DNA from: an uncultured Oscillospiraceae bacterium
Lineage (GTDB): Bacteria > Bacillota > Clostridia > Oscillospirales > Ruminococcaceae
Assembly: GCA_900543295.1 (NCBI GenBank)
Contig: UQQY01000096.1
Coordinates: forward strand, 1 to 8,523
Length of the DNA: 8,523 bases
Reading direction: 5' to 3'
Shown piece by piece: positions 1-6,393 of the stretch. Within the stretch, counting starts at the first letter, position 1. Every line of letters starts with the position of its first letter. The position numbers and the translations under genes were made by a program. The notes beneath the pieces are model-generated. The model did not search any database and was not told the origin of the DNA. It saw nothing but the letters and a program-made list of their open reading frames with translations.

Positions 1-877
1 CGAACTGTGCGTCGCCGTGCATACGGCCCATGGAGTCCGTCAGGCCGTAGGAAGCCGGGCCCGCGGCCACGTTGTCCGGGTGCAGCGTGCGGCCCGTGCC
101 GCCGCCGGAGGCCACGGAGAAGTATTTTTTGCCGTTCTCCATCGCCCATTTTTTATAGGTGCCGGCAACCAGGTGCTGGAAGCGGGTGGGGTTGGTAGAG
201 TTGCCCGTGATGGACACCTCAACGCCCTCCTTCTTCATAATGGCAACGCCCTCGAGCACGTCGTTGGCGCCGTAGCACTTCACCGCGGCGCGTTCGCCGT
301 CGGAAAAAGCCTTCTCGCGCACGACCTTCAGCTCGCCGGTCTTGAAGTCGTAATCCGTCTCCACATAGGTGAAGCCGTTGATGCGGCTGATGATATAGGC
401 GGCGTCCTTGCCCAGGCCGTTCAGGATAACGCGCAGCGGCTCCTTGCGGGCCTTGTTGGCGGTGCGGGCGATGCCGATGGCGCCCTCGGCGGCGGCAAAG
501 CTCTCGTGGCCGGCCAGGAAGGCGAAGCACTTGGTCTCGTCGCGCAGAAGCATAGCGCCCAGGTTGCCGTGGCCAAGGCCCACGGCGCGCTGTTCGGCCA
601 CCGAGCCGGGGATGGTGAAGGCCTCCAGGCCCTCGCCGATGGCGGCGGCACAGGCGGCGCTCTTCAGGCCGCGCTTCACGGCGATGGCCGTGCCCAGCGT
701 GTACGCCCAGACGGCGTTCTCAAAGCAGATGGGCTGCACACCCTTGACGATCGCGTCAACGTCGATGCCCTTGGAGAGGAGCATCTCGCGGCAGGCGTCC
801 AGAGACTCCAGGCCGTTTGCTTTCAGGCATGCCTCGATTTTCGGCATGCGGCGTTCTTGACTTTCAAATTTAGCCAT
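1..877 (-). CDS. GGGtGRT-family protein, 3' end beyond the window
   Basis: The 292 codons present begin MAKFESQERRMPKIEACLKA and contain the family's name-giving motif SGGGTGRT (GGGTGRT at residues 258-264, bases 86-106). Other glycine-rich stretches that look conserved are LGHGNLGAMLL (101-111), FAFLAGHESFAAAEGAIGIA (118-137) and GNSTNPTRFQHLVAGTY (225-241). Cysteines are at 17, 29, 51, 76, 117 and 201. No signal peptide or membrane segment is apparent, so it should be cytoplasmic. The ATG is preceded by AGGAGG (887-892) at 9 nt. From memory the family is about 330 residues long, so roughly 40 C-terminal residues are probably missing. It lies 18 nt downstream of a NifU-like scaffold gene, which suggests a role linked to iron-sulfur clusters, but I know of no demonstrated activity. 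Almost every codon ends in C or G, unlike the genes to the right. Family assignment is firm; function is unknown. Confidence 0.9.
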   Translation of the reverse strand, partial: MAKFESQERRMPKIEACLKANGLESLDACREMLLSKGIDVDAIVKGVQPICFENAVWAYTLGTAIAVKRGLKSAACAAAIGEGLEAFTIPGSVAEQRAVGLGHGNLGAMLLRDETKCFAFLAGHESFAAAEGAIGIARTANKARKEPLRVILNGLGKDAAYIISRINGFTYVETDYDFKTGELKVVREKAFSDGERAAVKCYGANDVLEGVAIMKKEGVEVSITGNSTNPTRFQHLVAGTYKKWAMENGKKYFSVASGGGTGRTLHPDNVAAGPASYGLTDSMGRMHGDAQF

Positions 878-895
878 TGTTCTTCTCCTCCTCTC

Positions 896-1588
896 TTACT
901 CTTCGCGCGGGTCGATATACTTCGGCGCGTCCGCAAAGCGGCCGTAGGTGCCGATGTTCTTCTCGTAAGCGGTCTTCGGGTCTACACCGTGGCGGATGTC
1001 CTCCATCATTTTGCCCAGACGGACGAACTGGTAGCCGATGGCCTCGCCGTTCTCGTCGACGGCGACCTTTGTGATATACCCCTCGGTCAGCTCCAGGTAG
1101 CGCACGCCCTTCGCCTTGGTGGAGAAAATGGTGCCCGTCATGCTGCGCAGGCCCTTGCCCAGGTCCTCCAGGCCGGCGCCGACAGGCAGGCCGTCGTCGG
1201 AAAACGCGGTCTGGCTGCGGCCGTAGACAATCTGCAGGAACAGCTCGCGCATGGCCACGTTGATGGCGTCGCACACAAGGTCTGTGTTCAGCGCCTCCAG
1301 AATGGTCTTGCCGGGCAGGATCTCGCCCGCCATGGCGGCGGAATGGGTCATGCCGGAGCAGCCGATGGTCTCCACCAGCGCTTCCTCGATGACGCCCTTT
1401 TTCACGTTCAGCGTCAGCTTGCAGGTGCCTTGCTGCGGCGCGCACCAGCCAACGCCGTGCGACAAACCGGAAATATCGGTGATTTCATACGCTTTTACCC
1501 AGCGACCCTCTTCCGGAATCGGGGCAGGACCGTGTTTCGGACCTTTTGTGAGAGTGCACATGCTCTCAACTTCATGAGAATAGTTCAT
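896..1588 (-). CDS. NifU/IscU-like iron-sulfur cluster scaffold protein
   Basis: A 230-residue protein whose central part resembles the IscU/NifU N-terminal scaffold fold, on which iron-sulfur clusters are assembled before transfer to target proteins. The best match is ETIGCSGMTHSAAMAGEIL (73-91) followed by PGKTILEAL, which parallels the IscU segment around its second ligand cysteine (YGCGSAIASS...KGKSLDEA). Upstream, GLSHGVGWCAPQQGTC (41-56) supplies C49 and C56, one of which probably replaces the first IscU ligand. Other cysteines are C11 and C106. The HCS-type third ligand motif of IscU is not visible, and about 100 residues after C106 (RYLELTEGYITKVAVDENGE and onward) have no IscU counterpart. 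The ATG has AAAGGAG (1596-1602) 7 nt upstream. The stop TAA lies 18 nt before the GGGtGRT gene, so the two are surely co-transcribed. It is probably a divergent scaffold, not a housekeeping IscU or SufU. Confidence 0.82.
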   Translation of the reverse strand: MNYSHEVESMCTLTKGPKHGPAPIPEEGRWVKAYEITDISGLSHGVGWCAPQQGTCKLTLNVKKGVIEEALVETIGCSGMTHSAAMAGEILPGKTILEALNTDLVCDAINVAMRELFLQIVYGRSQTAFSDDGLPVGAGLEDLGKGLRSMTGTIFSTKAKGVRYLELTEGYITKVAVDENGEAIGYQFVRLGKMMEDIRHGVDPKTAYEKNIGTYGRFADAPKYIDPREE

Positions 1589-1726
1589 ATTGCTGCTCCT
1601 TTCGTTTTAACCAGGCTGGTCAAATTGCATTTGATTTCACGGGCGCTTTCCCATGTCAGCTACAGGGGAAACACCATAGCCTGTGAACCGGCTTGTCCGG
1701 AAAAAGACAAACCGGCGCAAATACAC
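1589..1726 (-). promoter_or_regulatory. Structured 5' leader of the NifU-like/GGGtGRT operon
   Basis: This is the stretch between the predicted leftward transcript start (about 1726) and the start codon at 1588. Read as minus-strand RNA it can form an 11-bp hairpin (arms 1706-1716 and 1687-1697, 8-nt U-rich loop) with two G-U pairs. Next come a weak 5-bp stem (1680-1684 with 1662-1666) and a 6-bp hairpin (1650-1655 with 1638-1643, 6-nt loop) with one G-U pair. Two short dyads follow (1610-1634). The G-U pairs would be mismatches in plus-strand RNA, which favours a function in the minus-strand transcript. I do not recognise a known riboswitch class. No U-tract follows any stem, so none looks like a simple terminator. 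Confidence 0.5.
1610..1634. repeat. Two abutting inverted repeats before the NifU-like gene
   Basis: On the plus strand ACCAG-G-CTGGT (1610-1620) runs directly into TCAAAT-TGC-ATTTGA (1620-1634), the two sharing base 1620. Both are perfect dyads, with 5-bp and 6-bp arms. They lie 8 to 32 nt upstream of the ribosome site of the NifU-like gene and well downstream of its predicted promoter. They could be a protein operator acting as a roadblock, or small stems in the leader RNA. No known regulator consensus is recognised. Confidence 0.45.
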
Positions 1727-1732
1727 ACTTAT

Positions 1733-1761
1733 ATTATACGCGGATTTTTTGCCAAAAGCAA
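1733..1761 (-). promoter_or_regulatory. Predicted sigma-A promoter for the NifU-like/GGGtGRT operon
   Basis: On the minus strand TTGCTT (1756-1761) is followed after exactly 17 nt by a perfect TATAAT (1733-1738). The -35 box keeps only the TTG plus one further match, so it is moderate, but the -10 box and spacing are ideal. The transcript would start near 1726, giving a leader of about 138 nt. Confidence 0.68.
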
Positions 1762-1823
1762 GACGTACATAGAGAAAGAATCGGATTTTCCTGTAACCGT
1801 TTTCTAAAGAGAAAAGGTAAAAT

Positions 1824-1839
1824 TTCTGCATGTTCTGCA
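1824..1839 (+). repeat. Tandem TTCTGCA direct repeat upstream of the secA promoter
   Basis: TTCTGCA occurs at 1824-1830 and again at 1833-1839, a 9-bp period, about 18 bp upstream of the secA -35 box. It could be an activator or repressor half-site pair, but 7-nt repeats in AT-rich spacer DNA can also arise by chance. It is reported as seen. Confidence 0.3.
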
Positions 1840-1856
1840 ATATTCATAAAAACGCC

Positions 1857-1885
1857 TTGAAAGTCTTTCCGCTTGCCGCTATAAT
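1857..1885 (+). promoter_or_regulatory. Predicted sigma-A promoter of secA
   Basis: TTGAAA (1857-1862), a 17-nt spacer and a perfect TATAAT (1880-1885) form a near-consensus housekeeping promoter. A start near 1892 gives a short leader of about 30 nt ending in the GAGGTG ribosome site (1911-1916), 5 nt before the secA ATG. Confidence 0.85.
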
Positions 1886-1921
1886 AAATAAAGATGTGTA
1901 CCCAATTTATGAGGTGAAAGT

Positions 1922-4678
1922 ATGGCATTTTTAGAAAAAATCTTCGGTTCTTACAGCAAGAAAGAGCTTGCGCGCATTGAACCGATCAAGCAAAAAGTTC
2001 TGGATCTTGAAAGCAAGTATGCAGATATGCCGACCAAGGAGCTTCAGGCGCAGACCGCCGTGCTCAAGGGACGGCTGAAAAATGGTGAAACGCTGGACGA
2101 TATTCTGCCGGATGCTTTTGCAGTTTGCCGGGAGGCAGCATGGCGCACCATCGGGCAAAAGCCGTATCCTGTACAGATTATCGGCGGCATTGTCCTGCAT
2201 CAGGGCCGTATCGCCGAGATGAAAACCGGCGAGGGCAAAACGCTTGTCGCAACGATGCCGGCATATTTAAACGCCTTGACGGAAAAAGGCGTGCATATCG
2301 TCACCGTCAACGAATATCTGGCGCAGTATCAGTCCGAATGGATGGGGAAGATCTATAAATTTCTCGGCCTGACCGTCGGCCTTATCATTCATGATATGGA
2401 GCCGCAGCAGAAGCGTGAAGCATATGCCGCCGACATTACCTACGGTACAAACAACGAGATGGGCTTCGACTACCTGCGCGACAACATGGCGACTTATAAA
2501 AAGGATATGATGCAGCGCGGCTTCCACTATGCGATCGTCGATGAGGTTGACTCTATTTTGATTGATGAGGCGCGTACACCGCTGATTATTTCCGGTCCCG
2601 GCGAAAAGTCCACCGATCTCTATACGATTGCCGACCGCTTTGCAAAAACGCTGCGGGTGCATCGTGTGGTGGAGGAGGATACCAAGCAGTTAAACGATGA
2701 TGTGGACGCCGATTATATCGTAGATGAAAAGGCGCGCACCGTATCGCTTACACCCAGGGGCGTCAAAAAGGCGGAGGAATACTTCCATCTGGAAAATCTG
2801 ATGGATCCGGAAAATCTGACCATTCAGCATCATATCAATCAGGCCATCCGCGCTTACGGCGTTATGAAACGCGATGTAGATTACGTGGTGAAAGACGGTC
2901 AGATCATCATTGTCGATGAATTTACGGGCCGTCTGATGATTGGACGCCGCTACAGCGAAGGCCTGCATCAGGCAATTGAGGCGAAAGAGAACGTGCAGGT
3001 TGCACGCGAATCCCGCACGCTTGCCACGATCACCTTCCAGAATTATTTCCGTTTGTATGACAAGCTCTCCGGCATGACCGGCACCGCTATGACAGAGGAA
3101 CCGGAGTTTAATGAAATTTATAATCTTGATATTATTGCCGTCCCCACCAACAAGCCGATGATCCGCAAGGATTACGACGATGTGGTGTATAAGACGGAGC
3201 AGGCAAAATTCAACGCCGTGATCGAGCAGATCGTCGAGCTGCATAAAACCGGACAACCGGTTCTGGTCGGCACGGTTTCGATCGATAAATCTGAGATTCT
3301 GTCGAATATGCTGCGTCGGCGCGGCGTAAAGCACAATGTCTTAAACGCAAAGCAGCATGCGCGCGAGGCGGAAATCGTCGCGCAGGCCGGACAGAAGGGC
3401 GCCGTTACGATTGCAACGAACATGGCAGGCCGCGGTACGGACATTCTGCTCGGCGGCAACGCGGAATTTCTCGCAGTGGCGCAGATGCGCAAAAAGGGTT
3501 ATGATGAAGAACAGATTTCTCAGGCAACCAGCTACAGCGAGACGGATGACGAAGAGATTATCCGTCTGCGTGAAGAATACCGCGCGCTTGAGGATGAATA
3601 CAAGCTGCGTTTAAAGCCGGAAGCAGAAGAGGTGCGCGAGCTGGGCGGGCTGTTTATCATCGGTACGGAGCGGCACGAGTCCCGCCGTATCGACAATCAG
3701 CTGCGCGGCCGTGCCGGACGTCAGGGCGATCCGGGCGCCAGCCGTTTCTTCCTCTCGCTTGAGGATGATCTGATGCGGCTGTTCGGCGGCGAGCGGATTC
3801 AGGCGCTGATGACGCGCTTGAATGTAGAAGAGGATCAGCCGATTGAAACCGGTATGCTCACAAAGTCGATTGAATCGGCACAGCGCAAGGTCGAAGGGCG
3901 CAACTTCTCCATCCGTAAGCGCGTACTGCAATATGACGATGTAATGAATACACAGCGCGGCATCATTTACAGTCAGCGTCTGAAGGTACTGAACAACGAC
4001 AGCCTCAAGGATGTCATTGCCAAAATGATTGAGGAATCGATTCAGGGCGATGTGAATATGTATCTGTCGGACGGCGGCGTCCATGACGATTGGAACATGA
4101 CCGGTTTGCGCGATCACTTCCTCGGCTATTTGACGACGGAGGATGATTTAAACTATACGGTCGCAGAGCTTGCGGATATGGAAAAAGCCGATGTTGTAAA
4201 GCTTTTGACAGACCGTGCGAAAGAGCTCTATGCAAAAAAAGAGCAGGAGTTCGGCGAGCATACGATGCGCGAGCTGGAGCGCGTTATTCTGCTCAAAAAC
4301 GTCGATACCAAGTGGATTAACCACATTGACGCCATGGACGAGCTGAAGCGCGGAATGGGTCTTCGTTCCTACGGACAGAAGGATCCGGTTATGGAGTACC
4401 GTTCTGAGGGTTTTGATATGTTCGACGAAATGATCGCCTCCATTCAGGAGGATACGGTGAAGATGCTTTTAACCGTTCGGATGCGCGAGCGGGAAGAGGT
4501 CAAACGCGAGCAGATTGCAAAGCCGACGATGGCGACGCACGGCGAGCAGGACAAGTCGGTTCGCCGCCAGCCGATCCGCAGAGAAAAAATCGGGGATAAC
4601 GATCCCTGTCCCTGTGGCAGCGGCAAAAAATATAAAAAGTGCTGCAAGATGAAGGAGAACGCATCGGCACAGCAGTAA
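1922..4678 (+). CDS. secA: Preprotein translocase ATPase SecA
   Basis: SecA is the cytoplasmic and membrane-peripheral ATPase that pushes unfolded preproteins through the SecYEG channel. The 918-residue protein has the full family layout. The Walker A motif is MKTGEGKT (100-107) and Walker B is DEVD (207-210), followed by SILIDEARTPL. The second nucleotide-binding domain has TNMAGRGTD (499-507) and LRGRAGRQGD (594-603). The helical scaffold and wing domains follow, and the end is a SEC-C zinc motif CPCGSGKKYKKCC (C896, C898, C907, C908) that normally contacts SecB or ribosomes. It is longer than the B. subtilis protein (841), largely because of a charged insert at about 514-573. The ATG is supported by GAGGTG 5 nt upstream. 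With its own promoter and a terminator just after the stop, it is probably transcribed alone. All key residues are present, so it should be active. Confidence 0.98.
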   Translation: MAFLEKIFGSYSKKELARIEPIKQKVLDLESKYADMPTKELQAQTAVLKGRLKNGETLDDILPDAFAVCREAAWRTIGQKPYPVQIIGGIVLHQGRIAEMKTGEGKTLVATMPAYLNALTEKGVHIVTVNEYLAQYQSEWMGKIYKFLGLTVGLIIHDMEPQQKREAYAADITYGTNNEMGFDYLRDNMATYKKDMMQRGFHYAIVDEVDSILIDEARTPLIISGPGEKSTDLYTIADRFAKTLRVHRVVEEDTKQLNDDVDADYIVDEKARTVSLTPRGVKKAEEYFHLENLMDPENLTIQHHINQAIRAYGVMKRDVDYVVKDGQIIIVDEFTGRLMIGRRYSEGLHQAIEAKENVQVARESRTLATITFQNYFRLYDKLSGMTGTAMTEEPEFNEIYNLDIIAVPTNKPMIRKDYDDVVYKTEQAKFNAVIEQIVELHKTGQPVLVGTVSIDKSEILSNMLRRRGVKHNVLNAKQHAREAEIVAQAGQKGAVTIATNMAGRGTDILLGGNAEFLAVAQMRKKGYDEEQISQATSYSETDDEEIIRLREEYRALEDEYKLRLKPEAEEVRELGGLFIIGTERHESRRIDNQLRGRAGRQGDPGASRFFLSLEDDLMRLFGGERIQALMTRLNVEEDQPIETGMLTKSIESAQRKVEGRNFSIRKRVLQYDDVMNTQRGIIYSQRLKVLNNDSLKDVIAKMIEESIQGDVNMYLSDGGVHDDWNMTGLRDHFLGYLTTEDDLNYTVAELADMEKADVVKLLTDRAKELYAKKEQEFGEHTMRELERVILLKNVDTKWINHIDAMDELKRGMGLRSYGQKDPVMEYRSEGFDMFDEMIASIQEDTVKMLLTVRMREREEVKREQIAKPTMATHGEQDKSVRRQPIRREKIGDNDPCPCGSGKKYKKCCKMKENASAQQ

Positions 4679-4689
4679 ATAGAACCTGT

Positions 4690-4729
4690 AAAGCAGGGAG
4701 CTTTTTAAGGCTCTCTGCTTTTTGTTTTT
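4690..4729 (+). terminator. Rho-independent terminator after secA
   Basis: AAAGCAGGGAGC (4690-4701) pairs with GCTCTCTGCTTT (4710-4721) in a 12-bp stem containing one G-U pair and an 8-nt loop, followed by a T-rich tract up to 4729 interrupted by a single G. It begins 12 nt after the secA stop codon and separates secA from purB transcription. Confidence 0.92.
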
Positions 4730-4817
4730 GTAAAGATTTTTCTGTAATAAACTTAATAAAGCTTACCTGAAACGGGATAACCAGTCGGCTTTTTGGTGTA
4801 AAGCGTATTTCTCAGGC

Positions 4818-4846
4818 TTGTTTAAAAGGGCGGCTTGTGGTATGAT
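4818..4846 (+). promoter_or_regulatory. Predicted extended -10 promoter of purB
   Basis: TTGTTT (4818-4823), a 17-nt spacer and TATGAT (4841-4846) make a sigma-A promoter. A TG one base before the -10 box (4838-4839) gives an extended -10 element. The start would be near 4853, only about 27 nt before the purB ATG. The rest of the secA-purB gap (4730-4817) is AT-rich and holds nothing else recognisable except a 9-bp-period TAATAAA repeat at 4745-4760. Confidence 0.72.
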
Positions 4847-4856
4847 ATAGCAATAG

Positions 4857-4908
4857 AAGTCCGTTCAGGAGGTTACAGGATGAAAAATTCTTATGAAAGT
4901 CCGTTCAG
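4857..4908 (+). repeat. 12-nt direct repeat bracketing the purB start
   Basis: AAGTCCGTTCAG is present exactly at 4857-4868 and 4897-4908, 40 nt apart. The first copy overlaps the purB AGGAGG ribosome site; the second encodes part of codons 6-10 of PurB (Glu-Ser-Pro-Phe-Ser). Both copies would lie in the mRNA just after the predicted start. It does not match the PurR box of Bacillus (CCGAAC core). Confidence 0.7.
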
Positions 4909-6310
4909 CATCAGATATGCAAGCGAAGAAATGCAGTATCTGTTTTCAGCGGACAAAAAGTTTAAAACATGGCGGCGGCTGTGGGTGGCGCTTGCGCGTG
5001 CGGAGATGAAGCTCGGCCTGCCCGTCACAGAGGCGCAGGTTAAGGAGCTGGAATCGCACCTTGACGATATCAATTACGATGTGGCGGAGGCGAGGGAAAA
5101 ACAGGTGCGCCACGACGTTATGTCGCATGTATATGCCTATGGCGTGCAGTGCCCGAATGCAAAGGGGATTATCCATCTCGGCGCGACGTCCTGCTATGTC
5201 GGCGACAATACCGATGTGATTATTATGAAAGAGGCGCTGCAGGTTGTACGCAGAAAGCTGATTAATGTGATCGACCTGCTCGGCGGCTTTGCCGAAAAAT
5301 ATAAGGATATGCCGGCACTTGCCTACACGCATTTGCAGCCGGCGCAGCTTACTACGGTCGGAAAGCGCGCAACGCTCTGGATGAATGAGCTGTTCATGGA
5401 TCTTGAAGATCTCGACTATCGGATTTCCACTCTAAAGCTGTTGGGCTCAAAGGGAACGACCGGCACACAGGCGAGCTTTGTTGATCTTTTTGACGGTGAT
5501 ACGGAAAAAATCACCCGTCTTGAGCAGATGATTGCCGAAGAAATGGGCTTTTCCATGGTGGTTCCGGTTTCCGGACAGACGTATTCCCGCAAAATGGATT
5601 TTCAGGTTCTCGCGGTTTTAAGCGGTATTGCACAGTCGGCTAGCAAGTTTTCAAACGATATGCGCATTCTTCAGAACTTTAAAGAGATGGAGGAACCGTT
5701 TGAAAAGAATCAGATCGGCTCCTCTGCCATGCCGTACAAGCGCAACCCCATGCGCTGCGAGCGGATTACCGCGCTGTCCCGTTATGTCATGATTGACAGC
5801 CTGAATCCTTCCTTTACCGCCGCGACCCAGTGGTTTGAGCGCACGCTTGACGACAGCGCGAACAAGCGCATTTCGGTTGCGGAGGCATTTCTTGCGGTGG
5901 ATTCCATCCTGAACATCATGCTCAATGTCTGCGACGGTCTGGTGGTTTATCCAAAGGTCATCCGTCAGCGCGTGCTCAAAGAGCTGCCCTTTATGGCCAC
6001 CGAAAATATCATGATGGAGGCTGTGAAAAAGGGCGGCGACCGTCAGGAACTGCACGAGCGTCTTCGTATGCATTCTATCGCCGCCGGTAAAGTTGTAAAA
6101 GAAGAGGGCGGCGAGAACGACCTGATCGACCGGATTTGTGCGGATCCGGCGTTCAATTTGTCGCATGACGAGATCGACTCAATCATGATTCCGGAGAACT
6201 TTACCGGACGGAGTGCGGAGCAGGTCGATTCCTTCCTTTCGGCATATGTCAAGCCGCTTCGGGAAAAGAATCGGGATGTTTTGGGCGAAAACGCCGAACT
6301 GACTGTATAA
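4880..6310 (+). CDS. purB: Adenylosuccinate lyase
   Basis: This enzyme acts twice in purine synthesis. It releases fumarate from SAICAR to give AICAR, and from adenylosuccinate to give AMP. The 476-residue protein carries the fumarase/aspartase superfamily signature GSSAMPYKRNP (280-290) with its catalytic-loop serines. It also has THLQPAQLTTVGKR (150-163), whose H151 is the expected acid/base histidine, RHDVMSHV with H78 and H83 (77-84), and TSCYVGDNTD (103-112). Active enzymes are homotetramers with active sites built from three subunits. The start at 4880 is chosen because AGGAGG (4867-4872) sits 7 nt upstream. An in-frame TTG at 4835 would extend the protein by 15 residues, but it lies inside the promoter, before the predicted transcript start. 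The gene sits between secA and secDF, an unrelated pathway. A 12-nt repeat surrounds its start. Confidence 0.96.
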   Translation: MKNSYESPFSIRYASEEMQYLFSADKKFKTWRRLWVALARAEMKLGLPVTEAQVKELESHLDDINYDVAEAREKQVRHDVMSHVYAYGVQCPNAKGIIHLGATSCYVGDNTDVIIMKEALQVVRRKLINVIDLLGGFAEKYKDMPALAYTHLQPAQLTTVGKRATLWMNELFMDLEDLDYRISTLKLLGSKGTTGTQASFVDLFDGDTEKITRLEQMIAEEMGFSMVVPVSGQTYSRKMDFQVLAVLSGIAQSASKFSNDMRILQNFKEMEEPFEKNQIGSSAMPYKRNPMRCERITALSRYVMIDSLNPSFTAATQWFERTLDDSANKRISVAEAFLAVDSILNIMLNVCDGLVVYPKVIRQRVLKELPFMATENIMMEAVKKGGDRQELHERLRMHSIAAGKVVKEEGGENDLIDRICADPAFNLSHDEIDSIMIPENFTGRSAEQVDSFLSAYVKPLREKNRDVLGENAELTV

Positions 6311-6315
6311 TTCAG

Positions 6316-6344
6316 TTGACTTTTAGGTCAATCTGTCTTATAAT
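6316..6344 (+). promoter_or_regulatory. Predicted sigma-A promoter of secDF with overlapping dyad
   Basis: TTGACT (6316-6321), a 17-nt spacer and a perfect TATAAT (6339-6344) form one of the strongest promoters in the window, starting 5 nt after the purB stop. The -35 box is also the left arm of an inverted repeat TTGAC-N6-GTCAA (6316-6320 and 6327-6331), which could be a repressor site that blocks RNA polymerase. The predicted transcript start is near 6351. Confidence 0.8.
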
Positions 6345-6356
6345 AGACGCTATGGG

Positions 6357-6393
6357 TGCGGCAAGGCAAAAAGCAGATTTTTCTTGTGCCGCA
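6357..6393 (+). promoter_or_regulatory. Hairpin in the secD 5' leader
   Basis: TGCGGCA (6357-6363) pairs with TGCCGCA (6387-6393), a perfect 7-bp stem that can be lengthened by AG/CTT pairing across a small bulge. It lies a few nucleotides after the predicted transcript start and 28 nt before the secD ATG. No T-tract follows, so it is not a terminator. It may stabilise the 5' end of the mRNA or be regulatory. No known riboswitch class is recognised. Confidence 0.45.

Noticed and set aside
17..1807. A 596-codon open frame on the plus strand
   Set aside because: It lies antisense to both the GGGtGRT and NifU-like genes, has no convincing ribosome site and reads as low-complexity Ala/Gly/Val/His protein. 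It stays open because the real genes use C/G-ending codons almost exclusively.
1797..1817. Bulged inverted repeat CC(g)TTTTCT ... AGAAAAGG as a terminator
   Set aside because: The stem is AT-rich with a bulge and a 4-nt loop, and no gene ends next to it. It was kept only as a comment on the control region.
1637..1928. Two small minus-strand open frames (67 and 64 codons) in the divergent intergenic region
   Set aside because: They run across both predicted promoters, lack good ribosome sites, and one overlaps the secA start codon. Their composition looks like translated AT-rich spacer.
1931..4647. Many minus-strand open frames inside secA, including a 214-codon one at 2690-3334
   Set aside because: They are antisense to an intact, fully recognisable secA, show no recognisable domain and have no supporting promoter or ribosome site.
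4835..4879. An upstream TTG start that would add 15 residues to PurB
   Set aside because: The TTG overlaps the extended -10 element and precedes the predicted transcript start. The ATG at 4880 has a perfect AGGAGG at 7 nt and gives the usual protein N-terminus.
4857..4908. The purB repeat as a pair of PurR boxes
   Set aside because: The repeat contains CCGTTC, not the CCGAAC core of Bacillus PurR boxes, and it is a direct repeat whose copies lie downstream of the promoter.
6316..6331. TTGAC/GTCAA hairpin as a purB terminator
   Set aside because: A 5-bp stem without a following T-run is too weak. It is better explained as a promoter-overlapping dyad.
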